The notes: generated by a model not told the origin, from the letters alone. Numbered from the stretch's first letter, positions 21,557 through 33,689 are shown. The stretch: DNA of 64,000 bases from Chloranthus sessilifolius (GCA_021018995.1 CM037588.1:140737725-140801724), one strand, 5' to 3'. A program made the numbers and translations.

Positions 21557-22282
21557 TTCGCCCCATCTTATAAAATTTTCGTCCTCAAAAATTGCCAAGG
21601 GAGTATTCAAAATAAAACTACACACCGGTAACAGGGGTATCCGAATAGGCTACCCACGTAGTCCAATTCTCTAATTAAGCATTTGGACAAAAGTGCTTCA
21701 TAATCACACCTGCATTATGGCAAAACATAATCCATATTCTCCCATAACAACTGATAAAATACTTATTGTATATCAACCTAAAATATAACAATCCATATTA
21801 CACCCATCCGAATTCAACGTGAAATATATCTACCAATATGCAACTATTATCACAACCAAATGATATCTATTTTAAAATTCACTTGAAATTATAACAATCA
21901 ATTTAGCAGGTATTATCAACCTGCCTCGAGAGATACTAGACATATTGCATTGAACTCAATGGTAGTCAAAGATGATTACACACTTTCAGAAACACCTGCA
22001 TAACAGAATAACGTAGACCCACACAATCGGGTATGACTACACACATCCCCGATCACCTGAATCAGAAGGCTATACACAACCACACATTCAAATATGAGCA
22101 CACACATGGTACCAATATTACCATATGAAAACTATATATATGAAGCTATCACCATGTCTAATAACAAAATTGTGACAAAAATATCACCACAGTTCAAAGG
22201 ATCGCATCCCGATATGCACATCAAAATACTTAAAAATATTACATTGGTATTTTCAAAAAGAATTTAAATGACAAATGATGAC
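21557..22282. other. Chromovirus 3' untranslated spacer
   Basis: Non-coding stretch between the accessory ORF and the 3' LTR. A purine-rich tract on the minus strand (AAGATGGGGCGAA, complement of 21557-21569) abuts the LTR and is the likely polypurine tract for plus-strand priming. Nothing else is recognisable. Confidence 0.6.
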
Positions 22283-23604
22283 CTAATCGTCACCTTGCTC
22301 ATACTCCTTGCCATCGTCATCGTCATCATCATCATTGCCCTCCTCGTCATCATCGTCACCAACCACCCTCGCGGTAGTGGCACCAGCTGTAGTCGCCCTA
22401 GTAGTAGGACCCGAGCTAGATGCACCAAAGATAGTACCTTACATAGCACCGATGCGCTCCCGGTACGTCTGTGGAAATGCATGGCCCATGAGGTCGATGA
22501 GGAGCAACTCCTGGAACCGCTGATGTAGCCGGATCTCTTGCCCTTATAAGAGGATCTCCCGCATCATACTGCTGTCGGTGGCAGGGAAAGGCTGAGGAGA
22601 CAAAGCGGAGGGAGTAGTCGGTCAAGTCGGTGGTGGTTGTGCTGCTTACCGGGCAACCTGACAATCCTGCTTCCTGTTTAAACTGTTTTGGAGGCTTTTT
22701 AAGTTTCTACTTAGGTCTTGGCCTAGGAATGGGACAATGTTATCAGTGAGGACGAGCTCGTCCTCTCGCATGGGAAAGCCGTCCTTCCCGTTGCGCAAGC
22801 TAAGAGGCAGGAAATAAGACGGGCGTACGGTAGGCGATTGATGGGTGGTGGAATAGCACCCTTCATGTTTCATTTAAGAGAATGTATAATGCCCTTGAGA
22901 ACCACCTTAGGTGCGTTAAATCACCTGTTGTGAAAAGCAGAGTCGTTAAACCACCTGTCGTGGCCCGTTGGGTATAAATTCTTTTTTAAAAAAAAGTCAA
23001 GAGGCCACATATGTAGCGGTAGCTAGGACCGAGTGATAGATTGTCCTGATGCAGTGGTGCCGCCAGTAATGTCGGCGACGATTGTCTGGAAAGGTACTTC
23101 TTGGGCAAAAGGTGGTTCTGAATTGGGTTCTCGGGTGTAGGCGTGAGGGTAATTCATGGCGAGCGAAATGTCGGCCTCGCCAAACTCAAACGACCTTCCG
23201 ACTATTTCAACGATGAGAATGTCCTCGTTGGTAGTGGTTTTAAGAGTTTGATAAAATAATTTAACAAGCGGTGGATAATACCAGTTCCCAAACGGCGTCA
23301 ATAAAGATCGCATGCAGTTTTGTGTGAGAAAATCAGAAGTCCATTTGGTGGACGTAGGATCCCGAAAGCAAGTGGGGTGGATTTCCCACTCGGTTTCAAA
23401 GACTTTGGCCCCCCACCAATCGTCCAATAGGACCGGTGCCTCTGTTTGAAGTGGTGGCTGTGGAGGTGGTGGTTGTGGTGGCTGTGGTGCTTGTGACGCT
23501 TTGCTGCAAGAAGATGACGATCGAATCACCACCTTCTTTCTAGGTTGTTGGTTAGGGCTTGCAGAAGCCATGAGAATCAAAAGAACCAAGATCGAGGAAA
23601 ACAA
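22283..23604 (-). pseudogene. Chromovirus accessory ORF (plant transposon-protein type)
   Basis: A sense-orientation ORF downstream of pol. The first part (23604 to 23023; alternative start MASASPNQQPRKK at 23571) has a Pro/Gln-rich N-terminus, then WTSDFLTQNCMRSLLTPFGN and FEFGEADISLAMNY. The frame then breaks, but further blocks follow: RLPYARLISCLL near 22815-22850 and an Asp-rich tail (several DDDD runs) ending at the stop 22283-22285. The layout resembles the 'putative plant transposon protein' domain found in many plant retroelement ORFs; I could not confirm this by search. It has its own upstream CGCTCGAGCG cluster (23790-23891). Function unknown. Confidence 0.55.
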
Positions 23605-23789
23605 GGTGGATTTAGAGTAGAAATCACCTTTTTACGCGTTTTGAACCAATCGGATCGCTTGATTCCGGCCTGAAGTCGTCCATAGAGCTAGGTCCCCAAA
23701 GTAAAACCCTAAACCCCAGCTCCCTAACTCCCTCTCGCATGAAGAAATGGGTGAAACGGTGAGCGCCCCCTTATTTATACCACTGCCCT

Positions 23790-23891
23790 CGCTCGAGGGG
23801 TCATAAGTCCTCACTCAAGCGAGGCCAGAACAATTTTGGCGCTATATTTTCATATGGCTCGCTCGAGCGAGCGTAAGTATTCGCTCGAGCA
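23790..23891. promoter_or_regulatory. CGCTCGAGCG dyad pairs upstream of the accessory ORF
   Basis: Dyads are centred at 23794.5, 23816.5, 23864.5 and 23886.5: two pairs, each exactly 22 bp apart, 48 bp between pairs. The block shares GCGAGGCCAGAAC with the LTR cluster near 20834-20846, in the same orientation, so it looks like a diverged copy of LTR control sequence placed before the accessory ORF. A TATA-like TTATTTATA sits at about 23771-23779 towards the ORF. Confidence 0.65.
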
Positions 23892-24150
23892 AGCGTAGAA
23901 ACATTTTTCTGTCTCTTTTGGTCCTATATTTTCATCTTGTATCACTTCTAACTCCAGTGTCCTTCTAACATATGATTCTCTATCTAATGCACTTGGAAAG
24001 TTACTGATGAAATAATCAATCTACCAAGATTGAAATGAATTATGCTCAAAATTTAACAAAAACTCCTCCATTCATTTCAAACAAAAATTGTACACACACA
24101 TTCCAAAATCTTACACATTTTATAACATTTGTAGGACACTAACTATTGTC

Positions 24151-27100
24151 CTAAAATAAGCTAGGGTATTGTTGTCTGACATCGGCCTCACGTTCCTACG
24201 TTGCTTCTTCGGCTAAATGATTTCTCCATTGAACAAGCACTAAAGGAATCATTTTCGTGTGCAACACTTGTTCTTTTCGATCCAATATCTCCGCTGGTTC
24301 CTCTATCATGCTCATATCTTCATGTATTTCCAAAGGTTGACTGCCCAAAACATGATCAAGGCCATTAATATACTTCCTGAGCATAGATATGTAGAAGACG
24401 TTATGTACCCGATCAAATAACGGTAGCAATCCAATACGGTAAGCAACTTCCCCAACTCGACCCAAAACTTCAAATGGTCCTAGATAGCGGAGACTCAGCT
24501 TCCCTCTCTTTATGAATCTCATCACGCCTTTACAAATACGTGTCTACCCACTTTATAGTTTACACTGGTTCGCTTGATATCGACATAGCTTTTTTGCCTG
24601 CTCTGAGCTGCTTTAAGTTTTGCTCTTATCATACGAACATAAGTGGCATTATCTTCAAGTACCTCGGGTCCCAAAATAAATTTCTCACCTGTCTCCTCCC
24701 AATTGATGAGTGATCTACATCGCCTTCCATAGAGAGCTTCATACGGTGCCATGCCAATGCTCTCTTGGAAACTGTTGTTATAGGCGAATTCAATCAACGA
24801 CCGGTGTTGATCCCATGGCCCTTGCAATTCAAGCATACACGCTCTGAGCATGTCTTCTATCACTTGGTTCACTCGCTTTGTTTGCCCATTAGTTTGCGGA
24901 TGGAAAGCTGAACTGAAGTCTAGTCGCGTTCCCATTCATTCTTGAAATTTCTTTCAGAACTTTGATGTATATAATGGGTCACGCTCAGAAACGATACTGC
25001 TCAGAATCCCGTGTAGGTACACGTTCTCTTTCATATACAATTCTGTAAGTCTTCCCACCATGTACATTGTGTTGTAAGGCAAGAAGTGTACTGACTTGGT
25101 CAATAGGTCTACGACTACCCAAATGGTATTATTTCTCTTTGCTATACATGGTAGTCCCACAATGAAGTCTATAGAGATTGATTCCCACTTCCACTCTGGT
25201 ATGGGTAGAGGTTATAATAATCCAGCAGGATGTCTGTGATCGACCTTCACTTGCTGGCAGGTCAAACATTGTGACACGTACTTAGCTACATTTTGCTTCA
25301 AACCTCTCCACCAGTAATTCTTTCTCAAATCTTAGTACATTTTAGTGCTACCGAGGTGGATCGCATAATTTGACTTGTGAGCTTCATCGAGGATGGTTCG
25401 CTGCAGATCGACATTATCTAGAATGAAAAGATGACCCTTGAATAATAAAGAACCATCTTCTTTCACTGAGAACTCAGGTCTAATGCCTTCAATCACGTCT
25501 TGACAAATCTTGGTTAGCGCCGGGTCTTTCGCCTGTAGCACGTGGATATGCTCAAATATCATTGGTCTCACTAATATGTTAGCCAAAAAGGCTCCTGTAG
25601 CTTGCAACTCAATATTTGCATCATACAGTGCAAGATTTTCAAATAACTTACATCGGTGCATACCCAAAATCAAACTAGCCAACTGAGCTGAACTCTTTCG
25701 ACTCAAGGCATCAGCTACTACATTAGCCTTGCCTGGATGGTACTGTATGGAACAGTCATAGCCCTTGAGGAACTCCATCCATCTACGCTGTCTCATATTT
25801 AGCTCTTTCTGGGTAAACAAGTATCTGAGGCTCTTGTGGTCGGTAAAGATCTCAAAGGTCTCACCGTACAACTGTCGCCAGATCTTCAATGCAAATATGA
25901 CCACTGCTAGTTTCAAGTCATGTGTCGGGTAGTTCTTTTCATGCTCTTTCAACTGTCTTGACCCGTAAGCTATCACCTTTTTGTATTAGTTGAGCACGCA
26001 GCCCAAACCATTATACGAAGCATCACTGTATACCGCAAACCCTCCACTGCTTTTAGGAATCGCTAATACTGGAGCTGAAGTGAGCCTCTTCCTAAGTTCT
26101 TGAAAACTCTTCTCGCACACTTCACTCCATTCGAACTTTGCATCCTTTCGTGTAACTCTCATAAGAGGTTCTGACATTTTTGAAAACCCCTCAATGAAAC
26201 GTCGATAATAACCCGCTAGTCCAAGGAAACTACAGACGTCGATCATGGTCTTTGATTGTTCCCAATTACTACTGCTTCGATCTTTGCTGGATCTACCGTG
26301 GCACCATGCTTTGAGATGACATGTCCCAAAAAAGTAACTTCAACCAAAACTCGCACTTACTGATCTTGGCGTACAGTTGGTGTTCACATAAAGTTTGTAG
26401 AATAACCCTCAAGTGTTCTTCATGCTTCATTTTTTATTTAGAGTATATTAAGATATCGTCGACGAATACCACGACGTAGGAGTCCAGGTGTGGTTTAAAC
26501 ACTCGATTCATTAAATCCATAAATGACGCCGGGGCATTTGTCAATCCAAACGGCATTATTAAGAACTCGTAGTGTCCATACTGTGTCCTAAACGCAGTCT
26601 TTTGAATATCCTCGGCCTTGACCCTCAACTGATGGTATCCAGATCTCAGATTGATCTTGAAAAAATATCTCGCTCCTTGCAGCTGATCGAATAGGTCATC
26701 TATCTTAGGCAAAGGGTATCGGTTCTTGATGGTGAGTTTGTTCAATTGGCGATAGTCAATGCACAGTCGTATTGACCCATCCTTCTTCTTTACAAACAAG
26801 GCCGGTGCTCCCCATGGAAACACGCTCGATCTTATAAACCCTTTATTTATGAGCTCTTGTAACTGTTCTTTTAACTCCTTCAACTCAGCAGGAGCCATCC
26901 TATATGGTGCTCTCAAAACAGGCTCTGTTCCTGGTGCTAAGTCAATGGCGAACTCCACTTCCCTCTCTGAAGGTAATCCTGGTAATTCTTTCAGAAATAC
27001 ATCTTCAAACTCTCGCACCACTGCTATTTTGGAGATAATATTCTTCTCTTCCTTATCCTCCTTCAAGAATGCCAAATAATCAGTGCAACCCTTTCTGATC

Positions 27101-27533
27101 AAGCGCTCGACCCTAACCGCAGAGATAAGTGGCATATGCGTCGTTCTCTCCCCTCGAAATAGAAATGATCTCCTTGTGTTAGGTCTGAAGATGACGATCT
27201 TATTCTTACAATCTACGGTCGCACAGTGTTGTGACAACCAATCCATGCCAAGGATCACATCGAATCCTTGCATGTCCAACAGTATTAATTTTGCGTCCAG
27301 TTCATAGACTTCTCCATCATCGATGCCAACTATCACTGATTTGTAAACTAATTCTGTGTCAACTAATTTCCCAGTCGGAATAGACACTGATAAAATAAAA
27401 TCCAACATCTCCAGAACGATCTTCATTCTCTTTGCAAACCTCGAAGTAACAAAGGAGTGGGTAGACCCTGGGTCTATCAACACTTTTGCTTTGCATGCTA
27501 CATAGCATCCCTTCTCATACACTCGTAACGAAC
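24151..27533 (-). pseudogene. Chromovirus pol: PR, RT, RNase H, INT, chromodomain
   Basis: Aspartic protease with DPGSTHSF (about 27465), then RT from about 27010, including [20 protein letters not shown] and the polymerase motif [10 protein letters not shown] (26434-26463). RNase H shows YSDASYNGLGCVL (26000), [12 protein letters not shown] and the [15 protein letters not shown] end. The integrase zinc region (H...H...C..C) leads into the core; catalytic D residues are in VVVDLLTKSVHF (25100) and SERDPLYTSKF. The third catalytic position reads GQTKRVNQ, Lys where Glu is expected. A chromodomain-like tail VLVQWRNHLAEEAT follows, ending QQYPSLF. Stops near 26433, 25984, 25331, 24945 and 24195 break the frame. 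Confidence 0.93.
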
Positions 27534-27681
27534 CTATAACACACACATATACATATATAGCACATATTTTATTTAGAAATTTTTATTGTGCAAAAAAGAG
27601 TCCACATGTTTTTCTAATGAATGCACCTTCTCTATCTATAATTTTAAGGAATGAAATTCTTTATTTAAAAAGGAATCTCAC
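27534..27681 (-). other. Apparent 148-bp intron between gag and protease
   Basis: On the minus strand the gag frame ends ...DIIQ at CAAG/GTGAGATT and the protease frame resumes after TGTTATAG/GTTCGT. Removing this AT-rich 148-bp segment joins the two frames in phase across a sequence (Q-G-S-L-R-V-Y) that fits the normal gag-protease linker of this group. The segment contains several stops if not removed. It has GT-AG ends and high AT content, as expected of a plant intron. Confidence 0.7.
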
Positions 27682-29082
27682 CTTGGATGATGTCATGCAC
27701 GTTCCCTACTTCTTGGGCGGTGACTGAGTAGGCTCTCTCTTGTATGACCGGCTTCCTTGTTTGTATCGGTCGTGACATTAAAGTAGAAGTCGTCTTATCC
27801 TTGGTCACCTCAGGGCAATCTTTAATCATGTGGCCCACCTTGCCACATTTGTAACATCCTCGTGTCCCTTGTTTGCAATCCGCCATCTTGTGTGACCTGC
27901 CACACTTGGCACAGGTCTCCCTAGGTGTGGAAGAAGCAGCTCGTGAAAAGCCCTGTGTAACTATAGCTCCAGTGGTGGCAGCAGGGCTCTCATAACGTAT
28001 CGGCCTCCCCAACGCAAGTAATGGGAATCTCTAATAGTTTGTCTGTTGCGCCGGTCTCCCATACCCTGCTTGGAACGGTGGTCTCTGACTAGGTGTTATG
28101 AATCTTGGATTTTTGTTCATTGGCTCATAGTTCCCTGTTCTACTCTGATCTACACTCCCTCGTCCCTATTGTTCCTTTGGCGGTATCGATTATTGTTTTC
28201 TTCCTCAACTACTAAAGCTTTACTCATGACCTCTCCATAGGTCTTCAACTGAAATGGTGCCACCCCCCCTCTAACGTCTGGTCTCAAGCCTTGTTGAAAC
28301 CTCTTCGCTCTCATCACATCCGTAATCACGCAATCGGGAGCGAAGCGAGCAAGCCTCATAAACTCCACTCTGTACTCCCTTACCGTCATTCGTCCTTGTA
28401 AGAGTTGCAAAAAATGTATCTCCATCTGATTCCTCACGACTTCGGGGAAATACTGTTTGTTGAACTCCTCTATAAACTCATCCCATGTCCAGGGCAATCC
28501 TGGGGTCTCCTGAGCCCTAATCCTAGAAACGGACTTCCACTAAGGCCCAACCTCCCCATCTAACATATAAGCTGCCCAATGGATGCTTTCATCTTCTATG
28601 CATGAAAGCACGCTGAAAACTTTTTCCATCTTGGTCAGCCAATTCTCGACAGCCATCGGCTCTGCTTGCCCTAAAAAGCTAGGAGGTCGCATCCTCCTAA
28701 ACTCAGTAAATATAGAGGGCACTGGCGGTGTTGAAGCTACTAGAGGTGTAGGTGGCTGTTGTTGATCATTGGCATTGTGAGCCGTCAAGGATGCTGCTTG
28801 TTGAGCCATGGCGGTCGCCATGGTTTCCATAGTATGCATCATCCTCTGACGCTCTTCTCAGTCTTTATTTCTTTCTCTGATTCTTTCTTGTTCCATCTAA
28901 TCTCGACCCTGACGATCTTGATCCTAATTTTCTACCTAATCTCGATTCTCTGGACCACTACCCTCGGGAACCTCTCTGTTTCCCATAGGTACTCTGTTCG
29001 TAGACGAGATGAAGTCATCTCTACTACGCAAACTCCGAACCTGGCCACCTCTAGGTCGAGCTCTTCTTCCTCTAGAAGACAT
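27682..29082 (-). pseudogene. Chromovirus gag (decayed)
   Basis: The start is taken at the ATG at 29082 (MSSRGRRARPRGGQ), a basic N-terminus. Open blocks include FRRMRPPSFLGQAEPMAVEN (28690), WDEFIEEFNKQYFPEVVRNQ and MTVREYRVEFMRLARFAPD (28380), typical of the Retrotrans_gag domain. A zinc knuckle CYKCGKVGHMIKDC (about 27823-27864; C-x2-C-x4-H-x4-C) follows a preceding Cys/His cluster CAKCGRSHKMADC. Several stops near the N-terminus and at about 28537 interrupt it; many are TAG/TAA where CAG/CAA fits. Confidence 0.9.
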
Positions 29083-29170
29083 CACGGTTTACACGTGAAA
29101 CCAAAGTTTCGTTAACAGAAGTCCCTATGCTCTAACAAAGCAAGACTTGTCAAAATAATTAAAAGAAAAA

Positions 29171-29182
29171 GCTCTGATACCA
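29171..29182 (-). other. Primer binding site, initiator tRNA-Met
   Basis: Plus strand GCTCTGATACCA is the reverse complement of TGGTATCAGAGC, the classic plant retrotransposon PBS. It lies two bases inside the 5' LTR boundary and fixes the minus orientation. Confidence 0.93.
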
Positions 29183-29184
29183 AC

Positions 29185-31540
29185 TGTGACAGCTCGAATT
29201 TTGATACCTCGAAACCTGTGCTATCAGCACGGCTTTCTAAGCCGTTCCCCCAAAGTCCATACGGAACATTGGTATAATCAAGCCATCACTACTCAAATTG
29301 AAACATGTAACTGAACAACATGAAATAATTATATGCTAAACTAAAGCAAACGCTCAAAAGACAGTTCTTCTTCCATGCCAATACATGAACAGAAGAATCG
29401 ACCCGAACCATCGGTGATAATCTGGATCACCCTAGATGGTTCGCCAAAAGAATATATCATTTAATTACATCTTTTCCAAAAAGTGGCTTGACATTCCAAG
29501 CCGTACAAAAGGCTCTCAAAACTCACACTCAAAGTACGCACAGGTCCTCTAGAAGAAGTCTTCAGGAGGAGACTCTAACTCTTCCCCAGGCACGTAATCC
29601 GAATCCCCTGGATCTACGTCTCCCGAAGCCTCAGCAGCCGCAAGCAATGGACCTACGACGTATAGTCTAAAAGGGGTGAGCTACATCCTAGCTCAATAGG
29701 GAAACATCAAGTGAACATATAAGTCAATTTCTCATATATTCTAAAATAATTTAAAGGCATGATTTATCTAATGGAATTGCTGAGAAGACATTTTAAATAA
29801 CTGAAAGATGTACTAGATGCAACTGTTGCTTCACATGGGTTTATTCATTCTCAACTTGCTGATATTAGTTACTAATTCGGCCTAATTACTTAAATCTTAA
29901 CTTAAATATTCTCCAACTTACTATAGAGTCGGGCACCCGATAGAATACCCTCCATCGTCGTCTAAATAGATAATTTTCATATCAGTTTCTTTCTTAAATA
30001 CCACTCAGTTCCCTTTCCAATAGGCGATGGGGTTTCTAGTCTCATACACATTCCTGGGATGTCCAAATTAGTGTACGGATTGGCCGTCGTACCGGTCACG
30101 GATATTCTGCCGAGTTAATCATGGGTATCCCACCACGTTGGTGGGGTATTCTGTTCAAACCTTAAATAACAAAAGTATCAAATGTGTGCTACATATAGTT
30201 GTTCACCATGTAATTATGCTAATTCATATCGATTAGGCCTTATCAATCTTTGTTCACTTTTGTTTTACAATGTCACATACATCCCTGGGATGTCTAAGTC
30301 AATCACATCATACAGATGCCTTTATTATATTTTCATCCCTTGGGGATGTCTCATTTTCATTTATTTACTTGGTGTTACACACACAAACACATTTAAGGAT
30401 TCACATTTTGATGCACAAATATTCATTTGAATCACTCTACATACACGCTTTTGAAAATTGAAATACATGTTCAAGGTGTCCTACCTCAACGTAAAGCTAT
30501 CATTTAACGTATCGTCGTTCCCTAGGGAATCAAATACATCTAACACACACCAAACCTACATTGCATGTGCCATAGATACCCTCAGAAAAGTCCCTAAAAA
30601 TCTTGGGAACTATAGCTTCCAAGAATAATAAAAATAAAGTAAAATTCTATGTAGTAGCTCGCGCGAGTGAGCACTATTCATCACTCGAGCGATCACTCAA
30701 CCTCGCTCGAGCGATTATAATGAGGCTCATACTATCGCACGAGCGATTATAAACGAGGCCTTTTTGACTTCACGCGACCCTCGCTCGAGCGATCTTCCTC
30801 TTCACAAAGTTCCTCACTTGAGCGAGGCCAGAACTATTTCTCTTATATATTTTATCCTTCCTCGCTCGAGCGAGCCATTTTAACCGCTCGAGCGAAGAGC
30901 GATGACAGTAATTGCTCGATCGTTTCAAGAACTACCCCCAACCTCATTTAATACCCTATTTAGACATCAAAACAAATCTACCTAACAATTAATACTTCAT
31001 CTAAATCACATATAAACATATACATACCTTGGATTTATGGATCTCTTCTAGATTTGATCCAAGATCAACCATACCAAATGAGGGTTTCAAAACCCTTCTT
31101 CCAAACCTTTTCTTAATCCTTCCCAATCTCTCTAGACTAAGGAATCTTCTTCACTTTCATCACCATCATCATCACCCCATATATTAGAAATCCCTAAGGT
31201 GAATCTCACCTACTTCTCAAGGATCATCGTATTTCTAGCTACCTTTTAATAAAACTCCTTTTTTTTTTCTTCTTTCTCCCTATCTCTCTCTCTCTCTTTC
31301 TAAGCTCAACAAAACAAGTATGGGAGACTCCTCCCCTTTCGCTCACATATCTTAACTAGTGTGTTAATCACACACATACTTCCTAAGTGCTTTGCATCCA
31401 CTTGAACTACTTGCCAAACATATATACCTAAGAGTGTATATATAATTTTTTTTTTTGTTTTTCCCCTGTGCACCACAATGCCATAGTATTGTTCATGGCA
31501 CACGTGACCTGTACTATACACAGAAATCATGGATGTTACA
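29185..31540 (-). repeat. 5' LTR of the chromovirus
   Basis: Plus-strand start TGTGACAGCT and end GGATGTTACA. It is the full-length partner of 19192-21556 and contains the same dyad cluster (about 30657-30922), TGAGCT hairpin (near 29685-29705) and acidic frame (29556-29664). Differences between the two LTRs are mostly transitions. Confidence 0.93.
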
Positions 31541-31605
31541 TGGAGGCTCAAGGGAGATCAACCAAAGGAAAATACATTTATTTGGATGATATCAAATTTC
31601 ATCAG
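31541..31605 (+). pseudogene. Captured AP-1 mu fragment, part 2
   Basis: Resumes after the chromovirus with EAQGRSTKGKYIYLDDIKFH, continuing part 1 at 19145. TGGAG (31541-31545) is the second copy of the target duplication. The fragment ends at CATCAG followed by TAAGTG, a probable decayed splice donor. Confidence 0.85.
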
Positions 31606-31736
31606 TAAGTGACTGAAGTCTTTATCTCCTAACTTTGTGTTTCAGTTGGACTCTTTAGTTAATTTGTGGAGTTATTTATTCCTAACTTATTATTCTCAGT
31701 GACACTTAACATTTTGACATTTGGCTTTTTGTTCAG

Positions 31737-31833
31737 ATGTGTCCGATTGGCCTATTTCGAAAATGACTGGACAATATCCTTCATACCACCTGATGGGTTT
31801 TTTTATCTGATGACATATAGACTTAGTACTCAG
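31737..31833 (+). pseudogene. Captured AP-1 mu fragment, next exon
   Basis: After an acceptor GTTCAG the frame reads CVRLAYFENDWTISFIPPDG then FFYLMTYRLSTQ, followed by a donor CAG/GTTTGC. This is the highly conserved cargo-binding mu domain of clathrin adaptor AP-1. Intron edges are preserved, so it was acquired from genomic DNA. Confidence 0.9.
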
Positions 31834-31941
31834 GTTTGCCTTTTGTCATTTGTTTGCTCATCAGCTAATGATATATCTGTCAATTAATCAAGTATTTAAA
31901 CCTACAATTTCAATTGAGGTTCATTTTATCTACGCTTTCTG

Positions 31942-32039
31942 GTAAAACCTCTACGTTGGGTGGAGGCTCAAGTTGAGAGGCATTCGAGAAGCCGTATAGA
32001 GATCATGGTAAAGGCAAGGAGCCAGTTCAAGGAAAGAAG
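31942..32039 (+). pseudogene. Captured AP-1 mu fragment, third exon
   Basis: Reads VKPLRWVEAQVERHSRSRIE then IMVKARSQFKE, directly continuing the previous exon, with a donor-like AAG/GTACAA. The homology then stops. Motifs similar to the CACTA subterminal repeats (ATGCCGACGGC, ACGCCGGCGGC) follow at about 32077-32112. Confidence 0.88.
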
Positions 32040-33594
32040 GTACAATTTTTACAATAATTTGTTTTGATATGCCGTAAGATATGCCGACGGCTACAAAACA
32101 CGACGCCGGCGGCTAGAGGACTATATAATTCACATATTGCGGAAAAGGAAATGCTTCATAGGTAAGTTTCAAAGATGGGCTAGGCACTTATTTTCCTTAG
32201 GTTTCAGCTAAAAAAGACTTTCACACCTCTCAAGGAAAATTTTATATTTGTTCAGCTTTAAAATCCATAAAATTCAAAATTTTCATGAGATTCTATAACT
32301 AAAAGGCATATACTTTCTTTGTAAAATAGCTCACAAGTCTTTCATAGGACATGCTGGAGAAGCATCCACTTATTTGTTTGTAGAACTTATATTGGTGTTT
32401 TTTTTTTTTGGTTTCTTTTTGTTTTTTCCTTGGTTGGATTCGTTTATCTTGTGTTGCTTATGAAAATTCCAACTGCGGATGGAATTTGAGTGTTGACTTT
32501 GGTTCCTATCCTATGACTTGGACAACTTCAGATTCATAGTATTAATTAAATATGGCTTGAATTTTAGAAGCCAGGGCTATATTCATAAAATATTAAGTAA
32601 TTCTTGTACCTAAATACTTTCAATTGTCATTGTTACATCATCATCATCATTATTGCTTTGTCCTGTCTATTTGGGTTCGACTTTTGGAGTTGTATTTCCC
32701 CACTCATTTATTGTAACGATCCCCAGATTTAGCACTATAGTGGTGAGAGTCCGATCAGGTCATGTGGAAGGACCTCACTAAGCTAACCTTTAAATTTGTG
32801 CACAAAATGAGACATCAAAAATTGGGATTCAAGCTAGACATCAGGAATCAATTTCTTATATCCAATCAGTGTTATATACACTTTACACTCAAGTAAAAAA
32901 TTTTGGCTTTATTTGCCTATACAAGACCAAAAATCATGTGAATGTTGCATAGTAGCCAGCCCAAAAATTTAGTCTAAACTAAACAACAGACATGTAACAT
33001 GAACTAGCCTTAATATAACCAAGAGAGAGGGGGGGCGCTATTAGATAAACTTTTTATTGGTTTCCCTGTTTGGTCTATCTGTAAAATATATAAAAGAGCT
33101 TTCCTGTTTTGTTTTTTTATGCAATACAATACCTAAAGTAGTGGTGGTTCACATAGTAATGTAACTAAAAGTACCTTGTAAGCTACTTGCATGGTAACTG
33201 CACTACACGACTCAAGTGAGTCATTCGCCATCTTCATGCACACAAAGTGCAGCAATCGCTATAAACTCCAGTAAAATTTTCTCCATCTTCTTCGTCTGAA
33301 TCTCTGGTTAAATTCTTCAAAGCCAATTTTGTAGAGAAAGCCAATCTGTTTGTGACCTCAGTTAAGTATAAAACAATCTTTATGGTTCGCTGGCTCGGCA
33401 AGCGCAGTGTCACTAGATGATCGGCACCGCACCGATGCGATCGTAATAACACCAAAAAGGTTAGTGATTTATTTGTTCTTATACAGAAGAATTGATACTA
33501 AGAATTTGTGGCTCAAAAATTATAGCCTGAGTATGCATTTGAGTGCAGATTGCTGCACTCCGGATCTTCATTGAAGATCTATAAATGGAAAATG

Positions 33595-33595
<1 letters not shown>

Positions 33596-33634
<39 letters not shown>

Positions 33635-33651
33635 AGAAAATATATATAGAA

Positions 33652-33689
<38 letters not shown>
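33596..33689. repeat. Two (TA)n microsatellites
   Basis: TA runs at about 33596-33631 and 33654-33689, separated by 22 bp. Another (TA)n run is at about 34352-34382. Open frames crossing these are artefacts. Confidence 0.9.

Larger units (their letters stand above)
19192..31540 (-). mobile_element. Chromovirus (Ty3-gypsy) with accessory ORF, nested
   Basis: A 12.35-kb element in minus orientation with LTRs at 19192-21556 and 29185-31540, flanked by TGGAG on both sides (19187-19191, 31541-31545). The PBS for initiator tRNA-Met is at 29171-29182. Domain order on the minus strand is gag, zinc knuckle, protease, RT, RNase H, integrase and chromodomain-like tail, as in chromoviruses (Tekay/Del-like by the tail sequence). 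After pol there is an accessory ORF region (22283-23604). Stops in gag and pol and a changed integrase catalytic residue make this copy inactive. It interrupts the captured AP-1 mu fragment, so it is younger than the CACTA element. Confidence 0.93.

Noticed and set aside
22264..22664. Overlapping frames on both strands with poly-Ser, poly-Ile and poly-Met runs
   Set aside because: All are shadows of one Asp-rich codon run (GAT/GAC) at the end of the chromovirus accessory ORF.
26759..27307. Plus-strand frames opposite RT and protease
   Set aside because: Antisense shadows of chromovirus pol.
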